Source: DATCZS01 sp036525795 (GTDB lineage: Bacteria > Actinomycetota > Acidimicrobiia > Spongiisociales > ZC4RG35). Taken from it: 13,154 nt of DNA. The notes under the pieces are model-generated. The model was not told the DNA's origin and ran no database searches. It saw only the letters and a program-made list of their open reading frames with translations. The stretch spans positions 1-13,154 of the forward strand of contig DATCZS010000130.1 of assembly GCA_036525795.1 (NCBI GenBank), written 5' to 3'. Shown piece by piece: positions 1-7,167 of the stretch; the first letter of the stretch is position 1, and each line of letters starts with the position of its first letter. A program made the translations under genes and the position numbers.

Positions 1-756
1 GACGAGCGGGCGCTGATGGCCTTCCCGTTCATCCCGCTCGCCGGGCTGGAGATGATCCGCGGGGATTACGAGAGGGCCGAGGCCCGGTGGGCTTCGATCC
101 TCACCGATGTCGACATCGCCCGCTTTCCCGAGCACAGCGGCATCACGTTCCGGTTGGCCGAGCTGGCGCTCGCGCAGGGTCAGCTGGACCGGGCGCTGCG
201 GGTTGCCGAGGAGGCACTCGAGGCTGCCCGGAACGCCCGCTATCCGTACCACGAGGCGGGGGCACGGGTGATCCTCGCCAACGTGCATCTCGAGAGTGGA
301 GAGATCGACCTGGCGGCCGGCGAGGCCGGACGGGCGCTGGCGGCGGCCATGGACAGCGGGAATGCCGAGGGAGCCGCCCAGGCACTGCTCGTCGTCATCC
401 GTCTGGCAGGTCTCGCCGGTGACGTGCCCGGCGCACTTCGCCATCTGCGGACCCTTGTCCGCTCGGCACTGCAGGCGGGCGGTTCCCTGGCCTGGGCGGT
501 GGTGGCCGAGCTGGTCGCCTCTCTCCAGGTGTCGATGGGAGCATCCCGCGAAGCGGCGTCGCTCTACGGCGCGGCCGACGCGATTCGAGCCGCACACCGA
601 CTCCCGATGGGATGGCTCGATCGGCAGCGGCGCACTCGCGACCTCGAATCGGTCCGGGCAACTCTGGGCGAGACGGCGTTCTCGGAGGCATTCGACGACG
701 GCCTCACCTGGACCGAGCAGACGGTGATCGAGTTCGTCTCGGCAGTGTCGGTCTGA
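1..756 (+). CDS. TPR-rich C-terminal end of a large ATPase/LuxR- or AfsR-like regulator (5' truncated)
   Basis: The reading frame is open from base 1, so the true start lies outside the window and the ATG at 16 is probably internal. About 251 residues are visible. They are almost wholly alpha-helical, with repeated paired-helix patterns (RLAELALAQGQLDRALRVAE, ARVILANVHLESGEIDLAAG) typical of tetratricopeptide repeats. The last 70 residues follow the pattern seen at the C-terminus of large actinobacterial signal proteins: 'AASLYGAADAIRAAHRLPM', then a YxR/DLESVRATLGE-like helix, then 'AFSEAFDDGLTWTEQTV'. Those proteins combine an N-terminal output or cyclase/SARP domain, an AAA/NB-ARC-type ATPase and TPRs. 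This end would act as a sensing or protein-binding module in the cytoplasm. Which N-terminal domain it carries cannot be told from here. No membrane segment is visible. Confidence 0.7.
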   Translation, partial: DERALMAFPFIPLAGLEMIRGDYERAEARWASILTDVDIARFPEHSGITFRLAELALAQGQLDRALRVAEEALEAARNARYPYHEAGARVILANVHLESGEIDLAAGEAGRALAAAMDSGNAEGAAQALLVVIRLAGLAGDVPGALRHLRTLVRSALQAGGSLAWAVVAELVASLQVSMGASREAASLYGAADAIRAAHRLPMGWLDRQRRTRDLESVRATLGETAFSEAFDDGLTWTEQTVIEFVSAVSV

Positions 757-830
757 GAGCTGGGCCAACCGTCACCGCCGTGGCAATCGCCATTCTCCGT
801 GACATGAACATGGTTCCCTTTCCCCTCCCG

Positions 831-846
831 GACCTTCCGGAAGGTC
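831..846. promoter_or_regulatory. Perfect 16-bp palindrome, possible operator
   Basis: GACCTTCCGGAAGGTC reads the same on both strands with no central spacer. With no loop it is a poor terminator stem, so a binding site for a dimeric regulator is the more natural reading. It lies 65 bp upstream of a candidate -10 element and about 107 bp upstream of the MDR gene start. The function is inferred only from symmetry and position. Confidence 0.35.
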
Positions 847-869
847 TCGGCTCACCCTGTCTCCTCCCC

Positions 870-886
870 CTCGAGCTTCTCTCGAG
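870..886. repeat. Short inverted repeat CTCGAG-N5-CTCGAG
   Basis: Two copies of CTCGAG flank CTTCT. They could form a 6-bp stem with a 5-nt loop. It sits 114 bp after the stop of the TPR protein and just before the MDR promoter region. It could be a weak terminator or part of an operator; no T-tract follows. Confidence 0.25.
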
Positions 887-910
887 ATCCGGTTGAGGCG
901 GGCATCCGGG

Positions 911-916
911 TACGGT
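911..916 (+). promoter_or_regulatory. Candidate -10 element (TACGGT) for the MDR reductase gene
   Basis: TACGGT fits the actinobacterial TANNNT -10 pattern and lies about 37 bp upstream of the chosen GTG. No convincing -35 hexamer at 16-18 bp is seen. If it is used, the TTG at 893 would be upstream of the transcript, which supports the GTG at 953 as the start. Confidence 0.3.
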
Positions 917-952
917 CGGAACCTGCCCCGGGACGCCGATCGAGGAGAAGCC

Positions 953-1990
953 GTGGCCGAATCCGGAACCATGGGTGCGCTGATCCAGACCGAGAGCGGG
1001 TTCGCCGCCGCCCTCCCGCCGTCCATACCCGAGCGGCTCGACCCCTACCTGTCGTTCCAGACGATCTCGACTCCGACGGCCGGACGGGGCCAGGTGGTGG
1101 TGAGGGTGACGATGGCCCCGGTCAATCCGTCCGACCTCGCCTTCGTGATCGGGGCGTACGGTCGCCCCCGGGAAGCGGGCGTCCCCGCCGGTTTCGAGGG
1201 GGTGGGCGAGGTGGTCACCTCCGGAGGGGGAGTGCTGGCGAACCGGCTGGTCGGAAAACGCGTCTCGTTCTACGCAGGCGCCTCTGGATCCTGGGCGGAA
1301 TACGCGGTGGCGGACGCCAAGGCCTGCATCCCCCTTCGCTCCGACGTTCGAGACGAGGACGGGGCGGCGCTTCTCGTCAACCCGTTCTCGGCGTGGGCGA
1401 TGTTCGACCTCGTGCGCCGAGCGGGTGCGAAGGCCTTCGTGATGACCGCCGCCGCCAGCCAGCTCTGCAAGCTGCTGACGGTGCTGGCGGCCTCACACGG
1501 ATTGCGACCCATCTCGTTGGTCCGCCGCGATGAACACATCGAGCCGCTCCGGGCGATGGGGGCGGTTCACGTCCTCAACACCGGGGCGCCCGACTTCACC
1601 GAATCGCTGGTGGAGGTGATCAGGAAGGAACGGCCCCGAGTCCTGCTCGATGCGCTGTCCGGCCCGACGGCCGGAGCGGTGTTCGCGGCGATGGGACGTC
1701 GGAGCAGATGGGTCGTCTACGGAGGGCTCGCACTCGAACCGGCACGGCTGCCGGACCCGGGCGAGCTGATCTTCCGGGGGAAACGGGTCGAGGGGTTCTG
1801 GCTCACCTCGTGGATTGGCGAGGCCTCGATCGTTCGCCTCGCGAGAGCCTCCCGTCGCGTGCAGGGCCTCTTCGCCGATGGCACGTGGCACACAGATGTC
1901 ACCGCCACGGTGAGGCTGGCCGACGCGGTCGACCAACTCCCGACGCTGCTCGCACGAGCCAACCACGGCAAGGTGATGCTCACGCCCTGA
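953..1990 (+). CDS. Zinc-independent MDR oxidoreductase (quinone/enoyl reductase type)
   Basis: This 345-residue protein has the two-domain medium-chain dehydrogenase/reductase layout. The N-terminal GroES-like part shows 'APVNPSDLAFVIGAYG' and 'VPAGFEGVGEVV' (about residues 55-88), the signature of quinone oxidoreductase and MECR-type 2-enoyl reductases, which use NADPH. The Cys/His catalytic zinc ligands are absent. In the Rossmann part the usual glycine-rich turn is replaced by 'MTAAASQLCKLL' (about 164-175), as in MECR-like members. 'ALSGPTAG' and 'VVYGGLA' follow. I chose GTG 953 because GAGGAGAA (942-949) lies just upstream. An in-frame TTG at 893 would add 20 residues that do not look like the family. 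It is the last gene before a convergent amidase gene. The substrate cannot be assigned. Confidence 0.82.
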   Translation: MAESGTMGALIQTESGFAAALPPSIPERLDPYLSFQTISTPTAGRGQVVVRVTMAPVNPSDLAFVIGAYGRPREAGVPAGFEGVGEVVTSGGGVLANRLVGKRVSFYAGASGSWAEYAVADAKACIPLRSDVRDEDGAALLVNPFSAWAMFDLVRRAGAKAFVMTAAASQLCKLLTVLAASHGLRPISLVRRDEHIEPLRAMGAVHVLNTGAPDFTESLVEVIRKERPRVLLDALSGPTAGAVFAAMGRRSRWVVYGGLALEPARLPDPGELIFRGKRVEGFWLTSWIGEASIVRLARASRRVQGLFADGTWHTDVTATVRLADAVDQLPTLLARANHGKVMLTP

Positions 1991-2038
1991 GGCGGACGGC
2001 CCCCGGTCCTCGAGCCGGCCCGGGTCGTGCGGGAGCCG

Positions 2039-3658
2039 CTAGATGGCGAGACCTGCGGGGTTCGGGTAGTCCGGGTTGCGGCGAGCTTCCCGTTCGAGGG
2101 CTCCCATCACGGCCAGAACCACGGCGTCGTCCCAGTGCCGGGCCACGACCTGCACCCCCAGCGGCAGGCCGGCACTCCCCCGGTCGACCTGCGCCGCGGT
2201 GATGTGGGCGAGATCGCGACTTCCCGGCGCCCGCCCACCCTCCTCGTCGGCCCGCACCCTCGTCGTCGAGACGACCCCTGCCGGCGCTCCCAGGATGTTG
2301 TAGGTATACGCGTAGCTGACAGCCGGGAAGAGGTGCTCGCTCGCCCCGTGGGTGAAGGCCGGGGACGCCACCGGCGGACAGATGATCACGTCGAGGCCCT
2401 GGGCGTCGAACAGATCGAGGTAGGCCAACCGGTACCGATTGCGCGCCTCGACGATCTCCCAGAACTCCGCCGCCGAGGCGAGCTTCAGGTGGCGGATCTG
2501 GTCGGCGAGGTACCGCTGGCCGCGCCGCTCCATCATCGCCACCACGAGGGGTCTCATCAGGGCGGGGATTCGCACCCCGCGCAGCAGGCCGGCGACCTGG
2601 GGCACGGGCTTTTCGTCGCCCAACAACTCGAAGAAGTCCCTGCCGCCCCCGGCGGAGGCCGCGGCCAGGAAGATCCGCACCGCCTCCCAAGGATCGGGCG
2701 GGGACGTCTCGACCACCTCTGCTCCCAGGCCCCGAAGCATCGCCGCGGCCTCCTCGACCGCCCTGCGGACGGACGCCGACACCGGGAAGTATCCGTTGTC
2801 GACGTACATCCCGACCCTGAGGCCGGCGACGTCGATCCGGTTCGGGTCCGACCAGGGCACCGGCGCGACCAGGTCACCGGTCCGACCCATCGAGGTGGCT
2901 GCCAGGATCGACATCGCCAGTTGCAGGTCGTCGACGGTGCGAGCGATGGGCCCCGGCTGGGGGATGAAGGCCTCCTGGCCGGTTCCGAGCAGACCGGGAG
3001 CGAAGTCGTCGTTGGTCAGTCGGCCGGCCGTTGGCTTGATGCCGTGCACCCCGCAGAAGTGCGCCGGCAGCCGGATGCTGCCCCCGTAGTCGCCGGCGAG
3101 GCCGAGCGCCGATCCCCCGGCTGCCACGATGGCCGCCTCACCGCCGCTGCTCCCGCCGGGAGTGCGGTCCAGGTTCCACGGGTTGGCCGTGTGGCCATAC
3201 ACCGGGTTGACCGACTCCCAGCCCGCCAGCGTCTGGAGGATGTTGGTCTTTCCGAGCACGATCGCCCCGGCCCGCCGGAGGGCGGTGACCAGCGGACCTT
3301 CGTCGCGATCGATCCGCCCGATCTGCTTCGTCGCTCCCAGGGTCGTCTGCGTGCCGGCGACCCGGTACTGCTCTTTGATCGTCACCGGCACCCCGTGGAG
3401 CGGACCGACCGGCTCGCCACGCTTCATCGCCTCATCTGCATCGGCGGCATCCGCGCGAGCGCGATCGAAGAGAGGGATCACCACCGCGTTCAGGTCGGAG
3501 TCGATCGCTTCGATCCGCCGAATGTGTGCATCGACGACCTCGACGGCAGACAGTTCTCCCGTCCGGATCAGCGCCACCAGCTCGGTGGCGCTTCGGAACA
3601 CGACTTCGTGTCCGCCGGGCGCCATCGTCGCATCCCGGCTCATCTCGTGGGTAGCCAT
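2039..3658 (-). CDS. Amidase-signature-family amidase (GatA/AmiE-like)
   Basis: This 539-residue enzyme of the amidase signature family hydrolyses an amide (R-CO-NH2 to acid plus ammonia). The Ser-cisSer-Lys triad is intact: K95 in 'VPVTIKEQ', S170 in 'TPGGSSGGEA' and nucleophile S194 in 'YGGSIRLPA'. The two serines are 24 residues apart, as is usual in the family. 'GPLHGVPVTIKEQ' (86-97) is the typical entry motif. The C-terminal 'SAGLPLGVQVVARHWDD' is the conserved family end. It is unlikely to be GatA, because no gatC or gatB is next to it, so a stand-alone catabolic amidase is the better reading. I chose the ATG at 3656-3658 because GGGAGGAG precedes it by a few bases; the frame is open about 41 codons further with no good ribosome site. 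It is transcribed divergently from tsaC, with 180 bp between the starts. Confidence 0.9.
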   Translation of the reverse strand: MATHEMSRDATMAPGGHEVVFRSATELVALIRTGELSAVEVVDAHIRRIEAIDSDLNAVVIPLFDRARADAADADEAMKRGEPVGPLHGVPVTIKEQYRVAGTQTTLGATKQIGRIDRDEGPLVTALRRAGAIVLGKTNILQTLAGWESVNPVYGHTANPWNLDRTPGGSSGGEAAIVAAGGSALGLAGDYGGSIRLPAHFCGVHGIKPTAGRLTNDDFAPGLLGTGQEAFIPQPGPIARTVDDLQLAMSILAATSMGRTGDLVAPVPWSDPNRIDVAGLRVGMYVDNGYFPVSASVRRAVEEAAAMLRGLGAEVVETSPPDPWEAVRIFLAAASAGGGRDFFELLGDEKPVPQVAGLLRGVRIPALMRPLVVAMMERRGQRYLADQIRHLKLASAAEFWEIVEARNRYRLAYLDLFDAQGLDVIICPPVASPAFTHGASEHLFPAVSYAYTYNILGAPAGVVSTTRVRADEEGGRAPGSRDLAHITAAQVDRGSAGLPLGVQVVARHWDDAVVLAVMGALEREARRNPDYPNPAGLAI

Positions 3659-3803
3659 GACCTCTCCTCCCATTTGCCCTACCGGGCCACGACCACGATC
3701 CGAAACCCCCCTCGGACGGTCAAGGGACAAAGGTCCGTTCGTCGGTGGCGCCGCCCCGGGAAGGCGCCCGTCGTCCGCCATCTCGACCGTCCACCGCGGG
3801 AGC

Positions 3804-3809
3804 TACCGT
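3804..3809 (+). promoter_or_regulatory. Candidate -10 element (TACCGT) for tsaC
   Basis: TACCGT matches TANNNT and lies 29 bp upstream of the tsaC ATG. A weak -35 match, TCGACC (3783-3788), stands 15 bp before it. The rest of the divergent region 3659-3838 shows no gene. Confidence 0.3.
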
Positions 3810-3838
3810 CCGTCTCGTCGAGCACCGAGATCGGCCCC

Positions 3839-4792
3839 ATGCACACCCTGACGCTGACCGCAACCGATGCCGGACTGGCCGTCGCAGGCGACCTGCTGCG
3901 CAATGGTGGCCTTGTGGCGTTTCCCACCGAGACGGTCTACGGGCTGGGCGCCAACGCCCTCGACCCCGCGGCGGTGACACGGGTGTTCGAGGTGAAGGGC
4001 CGTCCGGCCGACAACCCGCTGATCGTCCATCTCGCCGACCCGGGAGACCTCGAGCGGGTCGTCGCAGGTGTGTCTCCCCTGGCCCGGCGCCTGGCGGAGA
4101 CGTTCTGGCCCGGCCCGCTGACCCTGGTGCTCGAGGCTCGCAGCGGAGTCCCCGGGATCACCACCGGCGGTCTGACCACGGTCGCCGTGCGGGTCCCCGA
4201 CCATCCGGTGGCCATCGCCCTTCTCCGCATCGCAGACATCCCTGTGGCGGCTCCTTCGGCCAATCGCTCGGGACGCCCCTCACCCACCACCGCCGAGCAC
4301 GTGCTGACCGATCTGGGAGGAAGGATCGATGCGGTCGTCGACGGAGGACGATGCGTGTTCGGGATCGAGTCGACCGTGGTCGACGCCCGCGGCACGACTC
4401 CGGTGGTGCTTCGCGAGGGCGCGGTGAGCCGGGAGGAACTGGGGCTGACGGCGGACGCCGGCGGAGCAGACCTGTCGGTGTCGCCGGGAACCCGCCATCG
4501 CCACTATCAACCTGCCTGCCGCGTCGTCATCGCCGAGCAGGGGCGGGCCGCCGTCCTCGCCGGAGCGCTGGCCGCCCGGGGCGAGCGGGTGGGGCTGCTG
4601 GCCGCCGAGGAGCCCCCGACCGGCGTCGTCCGCTTGGGTCGGTTCCACGACGCCGGCCAGTTGGCGGCGCGACTGTACGGAGCCCTGCGCGACGGAGAGG
4701 ACGCCGGCCTCGACGTGGTGGTGGTGGAAGCGGTGCTCGAAGTCGGGGTGGGCCGGGCGGTGATGGACCGCCTGCGCCGGGCCTCGGAGTAG
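3839..4792 (+). CDS. tsaC: L-threonylcarbamoyladenylate synthase, Sua5 type (tRNA t6A biosynthesis)
   Basis: This cytoplasmic enzyme makes threonylcarbamoyl-AMP from threonine, bicarbonate and ATP, the first step of the t6A37 modification of ANN-decoding tRNAs. The YrdC fold covers about residues 8-200 of 317: 'LVAFPTETVYGLGANA' (25-40), 'KGRPADNPLIVHL' (53-65), 'FWPGPLTLVL' (89-98), 'APSANRSGRPSPT' (138-150) and 'GIESTVVD' (175-182). The linker 'SPGTRHRHYQP' (215-225) and the following about 90 residues are the extra Sua5 domain, so this is the long Sua5 form and not the short TsaC form. The frame is open far upstream, antisense to the amidase, but the first plausible start with family similarity is ATG 3839. 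The ribosome site is weak. It is an essential housekeeping gene and probably has no functional tie to its neighbours. Confidence 0.95.
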   Translation: MHTLTLTATDAGLAVAGDLLRNGGLVAFPTETVYGLGANALDPAAVTRVFEVKGRPADNPLIVHLADPGDLERVVAGVSPLARRLAETFWPGPLTLVLEARSGVPGITTGGLTTVAVRVPDHPVAIALLRIADIPVAAPSANRSGRPSPTTAEHVLTDLGGRIDAVVDGGRCVFGIESTVVDARGTTPVVLREGAVSREELGLTADAGGADLSVSPGTRHRHYQPACRVVIAEQGRAAVLAGALAARGERVGLLAAEEPPTGVVRLGRFHDAGQLAARLYGALRDGEDAGLDVVVVEAVLEVGVGRAVMDRLRRASE

Positions 4793-4817
4793 ACCGATCC
4801 GCCACTCCGGGTATCTT
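4790..4817 (+). promoter_or_regulatory. Candidate promoter of the hydrolase-amidohydrolase-LLM operon
   Basis: A -35-like TAGACC (4790-4795), which overlaps the tsaC stop codon, and a -10-like TATCTT (4812-4817) are 16 bp apart. They leave a leader of about 40 nt before the ATG at 4864. This would separate the catabolic unit from tsaC transcriptionally, although read-through from tsaC remains possible. Confidence 0.4.
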
Positions 4818-4863
4818 TGCCGGGCACCACTGGCCCCGAATCGAGACTCGAGGCATCCGAACA

Positions 4864-5793
4864 ATGCGCCATCACACCGTCGAGTTCTTCTCCGAAGGGA
4901 CCCCCATCGCCGGCCTCCTGCGGCTTCCCGACAGCGAAGGCCGGTTCCCGGGCATCGTGCAGGGACCCGGATGGCTGGGGCTCAAAGACGCCAAGCTGTA
5001 CCACCCCTACCACGAGGCACTGACGGCAGCCGGGTTCGCGGTCCTGATCTTCGACTACCGCGGCTTTGGCGACTCGGGTGGCGAGCGGGGCACGCTCTCG
5101 CCACGGATGCAGCTGGAGGATCTGGTCAACGCCGTGACCTATCTCGGGACTCGCGACGACGTCGACGCCGACCGGATCGGGGCGTTTGGATCGGGGGGAA
5201 CCGGCGGAGGCAACGCGGTGCTGGTGTCGGCGCACGACCGGCGGGTGCGCTGTGCGGTCGCCCAGGTCCCGGTGGCCGACGGGGAGGACTGGCTCAAGCG
5301 CATGCGCCGAGAGCACGAGTGGTACGAGTTCCTCGCCCGGCTCGAAGATGACCGGCGCACCCGGGTGCTCACCGGGACCGGCGAGATGGTCCACCCCCGC
5401 GAGGAGATCATGGTCCCCACCCCCGAACGCCGGACCGCCAACGTGAAGGCCGACGTCGACGATCGCGTCCCCACCCGGGTGCCGCTGGCCGCCGCCGAGG
5501 AGATCATCGCCTACAAGCCGATCGAGGCGGCCCATCGAGCCCGCAACCTGATGGTGATCGGAGTGGAGGACGACGCCGTGACCCCCACCGACCACGCGGT
5601 CGCCCTCTACGAGGCCGCCACCGGGCCCAAGCGGCTGATCATGCAGCGCCAGACCACCCACTACGGGGCGTACGCCCAGCACGGCGACGCGGTCATCCCC
5701 GAGATCGTCGCCTGGTACCGGACCCACCTCTCGGGGCGCACGGTGGAAGCGACCGACCCGGATGGAACCAGGGTCTTGAAGGAGCACCCATGA
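4864..5793 (+). CDS. Alpha/beta-hydrolase fold protein with altered nucleophile elbow
   Basis: This 309-residue protein has the fold of dienelactone-hydrolase/acyl-peptidase-like alpha/beta hydrolases. It shows 'IVQGPGWLGLKDAKLY' (31-46), the strand and turn 'VLIFDYRGFGDSGG' (60-73), 'DDVDADRIGAFG' (98-109), the acid-loop motif 'VIGVEDDAVTP' (231-241; D236 or D237) and the terminal histidine in 'TTHYGAY' (H266). At the nucleophile elbow, where relatives have G-x-S-x-S/G-G, this protein reads FGSGGTGGGN (109-117). By alignment of the turn, the serine position is glycine (G111), with S110 and T113 beside it. It may be inactive as a hydrolase, use another residue, or have a shifted serine. The insert at 140-225 is a lid. 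Its stop overlaps the start of the amidohydrolase by 4 nt (ATGA), so the two are translationally coupled. Confidence 0.8.
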   Translation: MRHHTVEFFSEGTPIAGLLRLPDSEGRFPGIVQGPGWLGLKDAKLYHPYHEALTAAGFAVLIFDYRGFGDSGGERGTLSPRMQLEDLVNAVTYLGTRDDVDADRIGAFGSGGTGGGNAVLVSAHDRRVRCAVAQVPVADGEDWLKRMRREHEWYEFLARLEDDRRTRVLTGTGEMVHPREEIMVPTPERRTANVKADVDDRVPTRVPLAAAEEIIAYKPIEAAHRARNLMVIGVEDDAVTPTDHAVALYEAATGPKRLIMQRQTTHYGAYAQHGDAVIPEIVAWYRTHLSGRTVEATDPDGTRVLKEHP

Positions 5794-7166
5794 CACGACT
5801 CATCACCGGCGCAGACGTCTTCGTCGAGGGCGGCACCCGGCCGCTCGACATCGTCATCGACGGTGAGCGCATCGCCGGGCTGGTGTCGCGGGGCTCGGGA
5901 CCGTCGGATGCCGAGACGATCGACGGCTCGGGGCTGGTGGCGATCCCCGGTGCGGTCGACGTCCACGTCCACACCCGCGAACCGGGCTACACCCACAAAG
6001 AGGACCTGGTCACCTGCACCAGGGCGGCGGCGGCCGGGGGGTACACCACGATCTTCGGCATGCCCAACCTCGATCCTCCCACCATGACGGTGGCGGATCT
6101 CGACGCGGTGCTGGCGCTCTACGACGCAAAGAGCATCGTGGACTACAACCACAACCCGGCGGCCAAGCTCGTCGAGGAGATCCCGGGGATGGCCGCCCGG
6201 GGGGTCGCCGCATACAAGATCTACATGGTGGTCGACACCGGGCGGTCGTACCCCCATCCGTCCGCCATCGGTGTCCACGATCACGGAGACCTGTACCGGG
6301 CGATGCAGGCGATCGCCCCCACCGGGCGGCGCCTGATGGTCCACCCCCACGACCAGAGCATCATGGACGTCGTCGAACAGGCCTACTGGGAGGCAGGCGA
6401 CCGCAGCCCGCAGGCATACGGCAAGACGCTGGCCGTCGACGACGGGATCATCTGGGACACGGCCACCGCCACGCTCATCCGGCTGGCCGAGGCCACCGGA
6501 TGCAAACTCCACATCGTCCACGTCCAGACGACACGCCAGATCGAGATGCTGGCGGACGCCCGGGCCAGGGGAATCGACGTCACCGGCGAGGTCAACCACT
6601 GGGCGCTCTTCCTGGGGCGCATGTCAGACATCGACGAGCAGGGCTCCTACGTGCTCTCCTACTACGTGCCCGATCATCACCGGGAGGCGCTGTGGGAGGC
6701 CCTGGAGGAGGGCATCGTCGACATGCTCTCCTCCGATCACGCCCCCCACACCCGCGAGGAGAAGGAGGTCGGGTGGACCGACGCCTGGGCGGCCCACACC
6801 GGCACCCCCGGCATCCAGTACCAGCTCCCGCTGATGGTGAACGCCTGGCACGAAGGCAAGCTCTCCTTCCCCCGCCTGGTCGACCTGGTGAGCACCGCCC
6901 CCGCGGAGGTCTTCGGCCTTCCCGGCAAGGGCACCCTCGCTCCCGGGTCCGATGCAGATATCACCCTCCTCGACCTCGATCGGGAATGGACGATCACCAA
7001 CGAGTCGGTGCTGTCCAAGATCGGGTGGACTCCCTATCACGGCCGGACCATCCGGGGGTCGGTCGAGCGCACCCTGGTGCGGGGCACGGACGTCTGGGCC
7101 GGGGGCGAAGTGGTGGGACGACCCGGCCACGGGAAGTTGGTCACCCCCTCGGAATCGGAGCATTGA
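5790..7166 (+). CDS. Cyclic amidohydrolase (dihydroorotase/hydantoinase/allantoinase family)
   Basis: This 458-residue metal-dependent TIM-barrel enzyme hydrolyses a cyclic amide ring. The binuclear metal set looks complete: 'DVHVHTREPG' (H59, H61), a lysine in 'AAYKIYM' (K143, the carbamylated-lysine position), 'MVHPHD' (H185/H187), 'LHIVHVQT' (H241/H244) and 'SSDHAPH' (D316). 'GYTTIFGMPN' (84-93) and the C-terminal composite domain ('GTLAPGSDADITLLDLD') are family hallmarks. It could be a dihydroorotase, but the position in an operon with an LLM oxidoreductase and a hydrolase, away from any pyr genes, favours a catabolic hydantoinase-, dihydropyrimidinase- or allantoinase-like role. The start is clear: AAGGAG (5779-5784) is 5 nt before the ATG. 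It is followed after 1 nt by the LLM gene. Confidence 0.88.
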   Translation: MTRLITGADVFVEGGTRPLDIVIDGERIAGLVSRGSGPSDAETIDGSGLVAIPGAVDVHVHTREPGYTHKEDLVTCTRAAAAGGYTTIFGMPNLDPPTMTVADLDAVLALYDAKSIVDYNHNPAAKLVEEIPGMAARGVAAYKIYMVVDTGRSYPHPSAIGVHDHGDLYRAMQAIAPTGRRLMVHPHDQSIMDVVEQAYWEAGDRSPQAYGKTLAVDDGIIWDTATATLIRLAEATGCKLHIVHVQTTRQIEMLADARARGIDVTGEVNHWALFLGRMSDIDEQGSYVLSYYVPDHHREALWEALEEGIVDMLSSDHAPHTREEKEVGWTDAWAAHTGTPGIQYQLPLMVNAWHEGKLSFPRLVDLVSTAPAEVFGLPGKGTLAPGSDADITLLDLDREWTITNESVLSKIGWTPYHGRTIRGSVERTLVRGTDVWAGGEVVGRPGHGKLVTPSESEH

Positions 7167-7167
7167 G

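Larger units (their letters stand above)
757..952. other. 196-bp intergenic region with palindromes, no gene seen
   Basis: Between the stop of the TPR protein and the GTG start of the MDR reductase I find no convincing reading frame. It holds a perfect 16-bp palindrome (831-846), a CTCGAG-CTTCT-CTCGAG inverted repeat (870-886), a TACGGT hexamer (911-916) and the ribosome binding site of the next gene (942-949). Confidence 0.6.

Noticed and set aside
893..952. TTG start for the MDR reductase
   Set aside because: The added 20 residues are Arg/Gly-rich and not family-like. A strong ribosome site precedes GTG 953.
1991..2038. Possible terminator between the convergent MDR and amidase genes
   Set aside because: Only short, imperfect CCGG-type pairings are visible; no stem stands out above GC background.
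2039..3658. Assignment of the amidase as GatA of the Glu/Asp-tRNA amidotransferase
   Set aside because: No gatB or gatC nearby and the N-terminal part does not read as GatA; the stand-alone amidase reading is safer.
3659..3781. 41-codon N-terminal extension of the amidase
   Set aside because: No ribosome site at the distal start and low-complexity sequence. The ATG at 3658 has GGGAGGAG upstream and gives normal family length.
2027..3838. Open frame extending tsaC about 600 codons upstream on the + strand
   Set aside because: It is antisense to the well-supported amidase gene, shows Arg/Gly/Asp/His-rich composition, and only the part from ATG 3839 matches the TsaC/Sua5 family.
4507..5796. 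Long minus-strand frame over the hydrolase gene
   Set aside because: High-GC mirror frame with His/Gly/Asp-rich, motif-free translation. The + strand gene has clear fold motifs and operon spacing.
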